NCBI GenBank assembly: GCA_012798745.1
Contig: JAAZMQ010000170.1
Coordinates: forward strand, 1-15,842
From: Bacteroidales bacterium
GTDB taxonomy: Bacteria > Bacteroidota > Bacteroidia > Bacteroidales > Dysgonomonadaceae
Length of the DNA: 15,842 nt
Reading direction: 5' to 3'
The notes below the pieces were generated by a model, which was not told the origin of the DNA, searched no databases, and saw only the letters and a program-made list of their open reading frames with translations. Shown here piece by piece: positions 1-6,595 of this stretch. The first letter of the stretch is position 1. Every line of letters begins with the position of its first letter. Both the position numbers and the translations under genes were made by a program.

Positions 1-1
1 A

Positions 2-97
2 ATCGACTACAGCGAATTGGAAGCACAAGTGAAACGGTTATATGAATCAAAAATACATATTTTTTTAGTGCAAATCTTCGCCTTTTTAGTTTTTTAA
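2..97 (+). CDS. Possible C-terminal fragment of an unidentified protein (partial, low confidence)
   Basis: An open frame enters from the left edge and ends at TAA 95-97, giving 31 residues. The first part (YSELEAQVKRLYES) has the composition of a soluble helix, and the last part (KIHIFLVQIFAFLVF) is hydrophobic and looks like chance translation of AT-rich sequence. No family is recognisable. It could be the tail of a plus-strand gene convergent with ribBA, or noise. The other two forward frames stop earlier (TGA at 43-45 in frame 1, TGA at 30-32 in frame 3). Confidence 0.25.
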   Translation: MDYSELEAQVKRLYESKIHIFLVQIFAFLVF

Positions 98-671
98 AAA
101 TAATTTGCTTGTTTTCTATTCGACAGCGTGGTCTATGAAACTGCATAAGTTAACATGTACAGAGCAACCTGTAGAGAATAACCGTAGCGCAGGAAACCCT
201 TAGTATAATTGGTGTTAAGTGGGGAAATGAGATTAAAAAAAGGAGTGGGTAGAGCCTGAAAATCGTTGTCCGGGATCAATGAAATAAATTTTTATCCTCC
301 GCCGCATTTCCCGACGTACATAAAAATTATGACTTACCTCGATTCTGATAATATTCTTTAACAAATAAAAGCAGCTTTCAGGCAAATCAAGGCTGGTTTT
401 ACGCAAAAATACCCGTTTTTTGCCCGTCGGATTTTCAAAAAAAGGATACTGCTTTTCTTCATCTCTCTTCGGAAATTCCGGCTGAGGAATTGAGTTGGTT
501 AATGTTAACGTACATTTTCCGAAAAAGGATAAAATTTTGTTCCGTTACAGCCAAAAAAAATTCGATACACAAATTTTATGTGTACCACATGATGAATATC
601 ATCAACCGAGAAAGAGCCTTCCTCAGCTTCGGTTAATACAAATTGACGACAAAAATAAAGAAATCAACATT
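98..671. other. Stretch without a confident gene, downstream of ribBA
   Basis: About 570 bases between the left-edge fragment and the stop of ribBA. No tRNA, CRISPR, insertion sequence end or clear rho-independent terminator is visible. The only structure of note is a start-less minus-strand open frame at 233-544 (listed separately) and an imperfect inverted repeat at 604-634 (AACCGA ... TCGGTT) just past ribBA. On the minus strand that repeat is not followed by a T tract, so it is not a convincing terminator. The stretch may be the remnant of a decayed gene. Confidence 0.5.
233..544 (-). pseudogene. Start-less open frame, possible gene remnant
   Basis: On the minus strand there is an open frame of 103 codons from just after a TAA (545-547) to a TAA at 233-235. 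It contains no ATG until codon 80 and no convincing alternative start. Its translation has protein-like segments (for example PEFPKRDEEKQYPFFENP and LRKTSLDLPESCFYLLKN) followed by an arginine-rich stretch (YVRREMRRRIK). I do not recognise a family. It lies on the same strand as ribBA and downstream of it. It may be the decayed end of a gene whose 5' part is lost, or a chance open frame. Confidence 0.2.
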
Positions 672-1886
672 CTATATATTGCTGAGATTGTGTCCCATTT
701 TGTTCTTCTTGGTTTCCATGTAGAATTTGTTGTATTTATTGGGCTTAATTTCCAAAGGAACAATTTCCACTACATGCAATCCATAAGATTCCAATCCGAT
801 ACGCTTAACGGGATTGTTGGTCATCAACCGCATTTTGGTCACCCCGAGATTGCGCAGAATCTGCGCACCTACACCATAGTCGCGCTCATCGGCACGGTAA
901 CCGAGATGCAGGTTGGCATCGACGGTATCCATCCCTTTCTCCTGCAACTTGTAAGCCGCAACCTTACCCATTAACCCGATGCCGCGCCCCTCTTGACTGA
1001 GATAAACAAGAACACCCTTGCCTTCGTTCTCGATCATTTGAAGGGCTTTGTGAAGTTGTTCGCCACACTCGCAGCGCAGCGACCCGAAAGTATCGCCCGT
1101 GAGACACGACGAATGCACGCGCACCAAGATGGGCTCGTCTTTTTCCCAAGTGCCCTTTATCAGCGCCACATGTTCTTGTTTGGTGGCTTTCTGCAAAAAA
1201 GAAATCATCATGAAATCGCCGTACCGGGTAGGAAGATGCACTTCTTCGCCGCGTTCGATCAACGATTCGGTTTGCAGTCGATATTTGATAAGATCGGCTA
1301 CAGAAACAATTTTGAGATTGAATTTCTCGGCCATTTCCATCAATTCGGGCAGACGCGCCATTGAACCGTCTTCTTTTTTGATTTCTGCCAATACTCCGGC
1401 AGGATACAATCCGGCCAAACGTGCCAAATCGATGGTCGCCTCGGTATGACCCGAACGGCGAAGCACTCCCTTCGATTGTGCCCGAAGAGGAAAAATATGC
1501 CCCGGACGACCCAAATCTTCCGGACGGGTTTCCTCGCGTGTCAGTGCCAAAATGGTTTGAGCGCGGTCGTATGCCGATATGCCTGTGGTGCAACCGTGTG
1601 TGAGCAAATCGACTGAAACGGTGAACGGGGTGGAATGAATAGACGTGTTGTTGATCACCATCATGGGCAAATCCAACTCTTCGCACCGTTCGGCGGTGAG
1701 TGGAACGCAGATGAGCCCCCGCGCATGGGTTTCCATAAAATTGATTTTGTCGGGAGTAATATGTTCGGCAGCAATCACCAGATCGCCCTCGTTTTCGCGA
1801 TCTTCATCATCGACAACGATGACAAAATTCCCTTTTTTGATTTCTTCGATCGCTTCCTCTATTGTATTGAATTTGAATTTTTCCAT
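672..1886 (-). CDS. ribBA: Bifunctional 3,4-dihydroxy-2-butanone-4-phosphate synthase / GTP cyclohydrolase II
   Basis: A 404-residue fusion that makes both precursors of riboflavin. The N-terminal half (about 1-205) converts ribulose 5-phosphate to dihydroxybutanone phosphate. It shows the acidic DDEDRENEGD motif (26-35), GCTTGISAYDRAQT (98-111), GRPGHIFPL (126-134) and the metal-binding GHTEA (146-150). The C-terminal half (about 206-400) opens the GTP ring. It shows the zinc cysteines C261, C272 and C274, SQEGRGIGL (297-305), the LGYRADERDYGVGAQIL segment and TNNPVKRIGLESYG. Both halves appear complete, and the length is normal for a RibBA. The ATG is preceded by an AT-rich leader with no Shine-Dalgarno, as is usual in this phylum. 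It starts 25 bases after the permease gene, so the two are probably co-transcribed. No FMN riboswitch is seen upstream. RibH, which uses the DHBP product, is encoded about 7.5 kb away at 9460-9951. Confidence 0.97.
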   Translation of the reverse strand: MEKFKFNTIEEAIEEIKKGNFVIVVDDEDRENEGDLVIAAEHITPDKINFMETHARGLICVPLTAERCEELDLPMMVINNTSIHSTPFTVSVDLLTHGCTTGISAYDRAQTILALTREETRPEDLGRPGHIFPLRAQSKGVLRRSGHTEATIDLARLAGLYPAGVLAEIKKEDGSMARLPELMEMAEKFNLKIVSVADLIKYRLQTESLIERGEEVHLPTRYGDFMMISFLQKATKQEHVALIKGTWEKDEPILVRVHSSCLTGDTFGSLRCECGEQLHKALQMIENEGKGVLVYLSQEGRGIGLMGKVAAYKLQEKGMDTVDANLHLGYRADERDYGVGAQILRNLGVTKMRLMTNNPVKRIGLESYGLHVVEIVPLEIKPNKYNKFYMETKKNKMGHNLSNI

Positions 1887-1911
1887 ATATCTTATACTTT
1901 CTTATTTTTAT

Positions 1912-3861
1912 TTATACAGCTATGCTTTCGGCTTTTACCGCTTCATTAATTAACTGAAGAAGCTCGCCATTTAATTTTTTTATCGTCAATAAATCGTTCG
2001 ATATCCTCCTTTCAAAAAGAAAAGAAATCAATTTGAAAATGATCCCTATGGGAAACAGGTACATACAAATACGCGCCATAACGGAATTTGCTTTAAACGG
2101 ACGCTGATGTTGAATCAGAACAGGATATTCTTCTGCTTTTTCCAGAATAAACGGGTTTTCGGAATTTGAAACCTTATCGAGCATGGATTCCGTTTTATTT
2201 TTGATGCGCTGCAACTCTTCTTCATACTGATTATCGGTCCAATAGGCTTTATATCGCAGCTTACGGTACTTGGCAAGATAAGCATCGATATCTGCCGACA
2301 GTTGAGTGGCATAACGGGCAATTTCCTTGTAATCGGGCTTATCCATAACCACTTCCTTAACGGGATAATGACGCTGTTCGCGAATAAAAAATATCTTTTT
2401 GAAGAAAGCGGCGTAAGTTTCGCGGTTCAAAATTGCCGAATCGTTCATTGCCTTATACGTTAAAAAGATACCCATCGGCAGCAAAATCATGGCACTGAAC
2501 CACATACCCACCCAGTGCACCCATACACCGTCGCGCACCATTTTGTAACCTATATTGTCGAAAATATAATAAATAATGAACAAAATCACCGAAATAACAA
2601 TCGGCGTGCCGAACCCGCCTTTTTGTACAATGGACCCCAACGGTGCCCCGATAAAAAAGAATATGAGGCAGGCAAAGGGTAACGTAAATTTTCGATGCCA
2701 CTCGATCCAATGGCGGTTGATAAGACGTTGCGTGGATACTTTCGTCATGGAACGAAACAAAAATTCGTTGCTGTTATTTTCGGCTTTACTATAGGCATGC
2801 TGCAAGATGGAAACCTGCGTTTGCAAATCTTTGGAAGCAAACAACGAGTCGGGACTGACAATTTGATGTACCTCTTTTTTTGCTTTTTCGAGAACGGAAT
2901 CTTTCTGCTGAGCAGGGTAAGTGTTTCTAAATGTAAGAAAAGAATAGTTTTTCATCGTTTTACGGTCGATGAAATTCATGCTATCCAATTCGCACTGCAT
3001 TGAGTCGATGGAGCTTTTCAACTCATTGAGGTTTTTGGCCATGTAACTGCTCCCGGGATTTCCTTCGAGTGCAGAATCGTCGAGACGGTTGAAATTGGCA
3101 TCGAAAGGAATGAGAATTTGCTTCTCTTTGAAATTTTCACGCGCATAAGGAACAAATTCACGATTACCGTATGGGGCTGCACCTTCAAAATTTTGAAACT
3201 GCTGACCATTATACAAAGTGAGAACAATGGAAAGTTTGTCTTTCGACATGCCCATTTTTGCCGAATCGCAAACAATAACCGCCATTTCATCGACATTGTT
3301 CTTGGATATATCGTAAATAATAACCCCATACAGCATGCCGGTTTTACGGTCTTTTCGCTGAACAAAAAGATTATAACCTTCTATCCCTCTGTAAAAAACG
3401 CCTTCGGGAATCTCCAACTCGGGCGATTTTTGCCGAATGGAAATCAACAGCGAGTAAAATTTGGTCTGAATATGGGGCATGGCATTGTTTTGAAAGAAAA
3501 AAGCACCTACGCTGATAAAAAAGGTGAGAACAATAAGCGGACTCATGGTCCGTAGCAAGGAGATCCCCGATGTTTTTATGGCCAAAAGTTCAAGATCTTC
3601 ACCAAGATTTCCAAAAATCATGAGCGAAGCCAACAAAATAGACAAGGGAAGCGCCATAGGAATAAGATTAAGAGCCGCATACCAAAACATTTCGATAATA
3701 ACCCTTAATTCCAACCCTTTTCCTACCATATCCGAAACGTATTTCCAAAGGAACTGCATGAGTACCATGAAAAGACAGATAGCAAAAGTCATCAGAAACA
3801 AAGGCAGGAAAATTTGCAGCATGTAACTATCCAACCGCTTAATATGGATTTTTTTGCTCAT
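1912..3861 (-). CDS. LptF/LptG (YjgP/YjgQ) family permease, long Bacteroidetes form
   Basis: A 649-residue inner-membrane protein of the YjgP/YjgQ family, whose members form the transmembrane part of the ABC transporter that extracts lipopolysaccharide for export. Hydrophobic segments lie near 14-36, 56-82, 102-124, 391-408, 418-436 and 446-468, the usual three-plus-three arrangement around a periplasmic jellyroll (about 125-390). The family landmarks LPLSILLASLMIFGNLGEDLE (71-91) and FTLPFACLIFFFIGAPLGSI (392-411) are present. It is much longer than the roughly 360-residue enterobacterial proteins. The extra length is a larger periplasmic part and a charged C-terminal extension (about 475-649) with one more hydrophobic stretch near 596-616. 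Whether it is the LptF or LptG partner cannot be decided here, so no symbol is given. It is the first gene of a likely operon with ribBA. Confidence 0.9.
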   Translation of the reverse strand: MSKKIHIKRLDSYMLQIFLPLFLMTFAICLFMVLMQFLWKYVSDMVGKGLELRVIIEMFWYAALNLIPMALPLSILLASLMIFGNLGEDLELLAIKTSGISLLRTMSPLIVLTFFISVGAFFFQNNAMPHIQTKFYSLLISIRQKSPELEIPEGVFYRGIEGYNLFVQRKDRKTGMLYGVIIYDISKNNVDEMAVIVCDSAKMGMSKDKLSIVLTLYNGQQFQNFEGAAPYGNREFVPYARENFKEKQILIPFDANFNRLDDSALEGNPGSSYMAKNLNELKSSIDSMQCELDSMNFIDRKTMKNYSFLTFRNTYPAQQKDSVLEKAKKEVHQIVSPDSLFASKDLQTQVSILQHAYSKAENNSNEFLFRSMTKVSTQRLINRHWIEWHRKFTLPFACLIFFFIGAPLGSIVQKGGFGTPIVISVILFIIYYIFDNIGYKMVRDGVWVHWVGMWFSAMILLPMGIFLTYKAMNDSAILNRETYAAFFKKIFFIREQRHYPVKEVVMDKPDYKEIARYATQLSADIDAYLAKYRKLRYKAYWTDNQYEEELQRIKNKTESMLDKVSNSENPFILEKAEEYPVLIQHQRPFKANSVMARICMYLFPIGIIFKLISFLFERRISNDLLTIKKLNGELLQLINEAVKAESIAV

Positions 3862-3898
3862 GAAAGGATAACCAAATTCCGTCTTCCGATTTTGTCTG

Positions 3899-3906
3899 CA
3901 AAGATA
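3899..3906 (-). promoter_or_regulatory. Candidate -7 promoter element for the permease-ribBA operon
   Basis: On the minus strand this reads TATCTTTG, an exact match to the Bacteroidetes -7 form TAnnTTTG. The implied start of transcription is about 30 bases before the permease ATG. No good TTTG -33 element is seen at the expected spacing, so the call rests on the -7 box and its position in an 82-base gap. Confidence 0.5.
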
Positions 3907-3943
3907 GTAAAAACCATGCAGATAAATTCCTTTTCAATGGTTT

Positions 3944-4333
3944 TTAAATTCCCAATCTTTTCTTCAACTCCTCAACTTGGGTTTCCCAAAGAATAATGGC
4001 ATCGCTTTTTTCATCGGGTTCGGAAAAATCGGTTATCTCAAGCGTAGTGTCGCCTGTTAATTCCAGTTTATGAAGAGCAAACTCAAAATAGGTCTTCTCA
4101 TCCTCATCGTCAAGCCAATGAAAACGAATGGCCGACAAGGGCCTGGAAAATAAAACTCGGGCTGCTTCGCTTTCACCTTCCCAAGTGAATATGTACAGAT
4201 TGGAATCCCTGTCGACCGATACCACATCGGCAAACCATTCTTCCAATCCGTCGGGATAGCTAATCATCCGCCAAAGACTGTTCTGCGAAACATTTCCCAT
4301 CATGAACTCGATATGAAATTTTTCTTTGCTCAT
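3944..4333 (-). CDS. START-like domain protein (Bacteroidetes type)
   Basis: A 129-residue soluble protein with no signal peptide or membrane segment. Its sequence (MSKEKFHIEF at the start, LWRMISYPDGLEEWFADVV near 20-38, acidic WLDDEDEKTYFEF near 73-85, ILWETQVEELKKRLG at the end) matches my recollection of a small START-like family common in Bacteroidetes (PF19569 type). The START/Bet v 1 fold usually makes a hydrophobic pocket for a ligand. The ligand and cellular role here are unknown. It stands alone between the permease gene (82 bases downstream) and the terminator of the upstream fusion gene. A weak TAAATTG upstream on the minus strand may be its -7 region. Confidence 0.75.
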   Translation of the reverse strand: MSKEKFHIEFMMGNVSQNSLWRMISYPDGLEEWFADVVSVDRDSNLYIFTWEGESEAARVLFSRPLSAIRFHWLDDEDEKTYFEFALHKLELTGDTTLEITDFSEPDEKSDAIILWETQVEELKKRLGI

Positions 4334-4439
4334 CCCTTTCGACTTACTTTTTCATAATAAAGGTGCTCAATTTAGAAACTTTTTTCCACATAACGGACAA
4401 ATTAAGCGAATAATTGAAGTACAATGGTGAAATAATGTC

Positions 4440-4474
4440 AAAAAAAGAGGCACCCGTATCGGACGCCTCTTTTT
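4440..4474 (-). terminator. Rho-independent terminator after the NagB/PIG-L fusion gene
   Basis: The perfect 10-base arms AAAAAGAGGC (4442-4451) and GCCTCTTTTT (4465-4474) enclose a loop that itself contains CCG-TAT-CGG (4454-4462). On the minus strand the hairpin ends in a run of seven T (4446-4440) and lies about 20 bases past the stop of the fusion gene. The arms also carry T residues on the plus strand, but no plus-strand gene ends here. Confidence 0.9.
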
Positions 4475-4495
4475 GGTTGCGAATTTTTCTTCTTT

Positions 4496-6481
4496 TTATA
4501 TTACAGGTTTATATTCCACAAAAGCTTCAATGGCTTCGTAGGAGGCAAGCCCCAATTTCCAGTACAATTCGGCCGTGGCTTTGTTTCTTTCTTCGGCACG
4601 CTGCCAGAACAAGCGTTCATCGTCGCCAAGGAAAGGTGCACTTTCCATCTGCGATTGATGCTTGAGAATGGCGTTGCGTTTCTGTCGAAGTTCCTCGGGC
4701 GAGAGCGGAACAGCCATTTCGATGTGGTCGATCTCCCATTCCATCCAGGCTCCGCGATACATCCATATCCGGCAATCTTTAAACCACTCTTCGTCTTTGA
4801 CCAAATCGATGGCAGCCAACGCCGCATCCAAACATACTTTGTGTGTGCCGTGAGGATCGGCAAGGTCGCCGGCAACATAAATTTGGTGGGGTTGGATAGA
4901 CTCGATGAAATTTTTTATGATGAGCACGTCTTTTTCCGAAAGCGGATTCTCTTTCACCCGCCCCGTTTCGTAAAAAGGAAGATCCAAAAAATGAATGTTC
5001 TCGTCCGACAACCCGATGTACCGATCTGCGGTGCGTGCCTCTTCGCGTCGAATTTGTGCTTTAATGAAAAGAACATCGGGGATATCCACATCGTCTTTCT
5101 TTTTCTCGTACAAAAGATAATTACGAATCTGCTCATACTTTTCGAGAATGACCACATTTCCCGGATCGAATCGTTTGCGAATGCTGTTGATCACCGAAAT
5201 GTAACGGATTACCTCTTCATCGTTTACGGCAATATTTCCCGAAGTTTGATAGGCTACATGTACTTCGTGACCTTGATTTACAAGCCGCTGAAAAGTTCCA
5301 CCCATGGATATGACATCGTCGTCGGGATGCGGACTGAAAATGATCACCTTTTTAGGATAAGGCTTGGCTCGTTCGGGACGATAGGTGTCGTCGGCATTGG
5401 GTTTACCACCGGGCCAACCGGTAATGGTGTGCTGAAGATCGTTAAAGATTTTGATGTTGACATTATATGCCGAACCATAGATGGTAAGCAATTCGCTCAA
5501 ACCATTGTCGCTATAATCTTTATTGGTTAATTTGAGTATGGGTTTGTCAACTTTGTCGCACAGCCATACAATAGCTCTTCGAATGAGCTGATTGTTCCAA
5601 TCGCAACTGGTTACCAGCCAGGGATAGCTGATGCGGGTGAGATTGGAAGCCGCAGAAAGATCGATGACGACTTTGGAATTGGGATGCGTTTGCAAAAATG
5701 AAGCAGGCATGGATTCACTCACACTCCCCTCCACCATTTCTTTAATACTTTCTGCTTTTTGTTCACCCCATGCAATGAGGGTTATTTGGCGTGCTTTCAT
5801 CATATCCGAAATACCCATTGTGATGGCACTGATGGGTACCTTGTCTAACGAACCAAAAATGCTTACGGAATCGCGACGCGAATCGCCATCGAGCATTACC
5901 AATCGGGTGCGCGAATTGGGGTTGCTGCCGGGCATATTGAATCCAATGTTGCCTTTGCTGCCTAATCCCAATAGCAAATAATCTAAGCCGCCGAACGATT
6001 CGAGCGCTTCTTCATATGCTGCACAATTTTCGGTTATGAGATCTTTTTCCACAGCCGGATCGGGAGAGTAAATATTGTGAGGATCAATGTCGATATGATC
6101 CAGGAAAACATCCTTCAACATCTGCAAATTGCTCTGCGAAACATCGCTAACCGGATAGTATTCATAGATATTAAAAACAACCAAATTGCGAAAGCTGATG
6201 TTTTCTTCTTTGTGACGGCGAACCAATTCTTCGTAAATATGCTGAGGAGAAGCACCTCCGCAAATGCCCATTACAAAAGGTTTACCCTCTTGTTGTTTCT
6301 TCAAAAGAATTGTTACGATTTCGTCGGCAACAACTTTCGATGCTTCGTGCATATCCTCATAAATGTAAGTCGGAATTTTTTCGAAACGTGTCAGAATGTA
6401 TTCCTCAAAATCGTTTTCGGTCCTGTAATACTTTTTGGGTATCCTTTTCAACGTGATTTGTGAACTAAGATTTAATCTCAT
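4496..6481 (-). CDS. NagB-like (glucosamine-6-phosphate deaminase fold) / PIG-L deacetylase fusion
   Basis: A 661-residue cytoplasmic fusion known in Bacteroidetes and usually annotated as glucosamine-6-phosphate deaminase. The N-terminal part (about 25-280) has the NagB fold: GICGGASPQHIYEELVRRH (72-90), FNIYEYYP (103-110) and GSKGNIGFNMPGS (174-186). Compared with E. coli NagB as I remember it, Asp72 is Tyr106, Asp141 is Lys176, His143 is Asn178 and Glu148 is Met183, so deaminase activity is doubtful. The C-terminal part (about 378-600) is PIG-L/LmbE-like with SPHPDDDVISMGGT (383-396) and DPHGTHKVC (542-550). These supply the His-Asp-His zinc site typical of N-acetyl-sugar deacetylases. The ATG at 6481 is preferred over an in-frame TTG four codons upstream. 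Function is inferred: an amino-sugar deacetylase with a substrate-binding or regulatory NagB-like domain. Confidence 0.88.
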   Translation of the reverse strand: MRLNLSSQITLKRIPKKYYRTENDFEEYILTRFEKIPTYIYEDMHEASKVVADEIVTILLKKQQEGKPFVMGICGGASPQHIYEELVRRHKEENISFRNLVVFNIYEYYPVSDVSQSNLQMLKDVFLDHIDIDPHNIYSPDPAVEKDLITENCAAYEEALESFGGLDYLLLGLGSKGNIGFNMPGSNPNSRTRLVMLDGDSRRDSVSIFGSLDKVPISAITMGISDMMKARQITLIAWGEQKAESIKEMVEGSVSESMPASFLQTHPNSKVVIDLSAASNLTRISYPWLVTSCDWNNQLIRRAIVWLCDKVDKPILKLTNKDYSDNGLSELLTIYGSAYNVNIKIFNDLQHTITGWPGGKPNADDTYRPERAKPYPKKVIIFSPHPDDDVISMGGTFQRLVNQGHEVHVAYQTSGNIAVNDEEVIRYISVINSIRKRFDPGNVVILEKYEQIRNYLLYEKKKDDVDIPDVLFIKAQIRREEARTADRYIGLSDENIHFLDLPFYETGRVKENPLSEKDVLIIKNFIESIQPHQIYVAGDLADPHGTHKVCLDAALAAIDLVKDEEWFKDCRIWMYRGAWMEWEIDHIEMAVPLSPEELRQKRNAILKHQSQMESAPFLGDDERLFWQRAEERNKATAELYWKLGLASYEAIEAFVEYKPVI

Positions 6482-6595
6482 AATATATGGCAATTTAAAA
6501 ATATGAACGAAAATTGTTTGGTTTTTTTGTTTTTTAGCCTAATTAAATAATAAATTTAATTTAACGGCATAAAGTTAGTAAATATTTCCGATAGT

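Noticed and set aside
604..634. Imperfect hairpin AACCGA ... TCGGTT after ribBA as a terminator
   Set aside because: It has a large internal loop and no T tract follows on the minus strand.
495..974. Plus-strand open frame of 159 codons
   Set aside because: Most of it is antisense to the C-terminal half of ribBA, and the translation resembles no family. It is a shadow of the real gene.
964..1686. Minus-strand open frame of 240 codons within ribBA
   Set aside because: It is an alternate frame of ribBA, rich in Arg, Ser and His as out-of-frame translations often are. ribBA covers the region with complete motifs.
1887..1911. FMN riboswitch upstream of ribBA
   Set aside because: The gap to the permease gene is only 25 bases, too short for the aptamer, and no matching structure is seen before the permease.
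4655..5530. Plus-strand open frame of 291 codons antisense to the NagB/PIG-L gene
   Set aside because: It is long, but has no recognisable domain or promoter, and lies entirely opposite a well-supported gene.
6482..6493. TTG at 6493 as start of the NagB/PIG-L gene
   Set aside because: It adds only four residues, and a normal ATG follows at 6481.
6541..6561. AT-only inverted repeat AATTAAAT ... ATTTAATT between mutS2 and the NagB/PIG-L gene
   Set aside because: It is made only of A and T with no following T run in the right direction, so it is easily explained by base composition.
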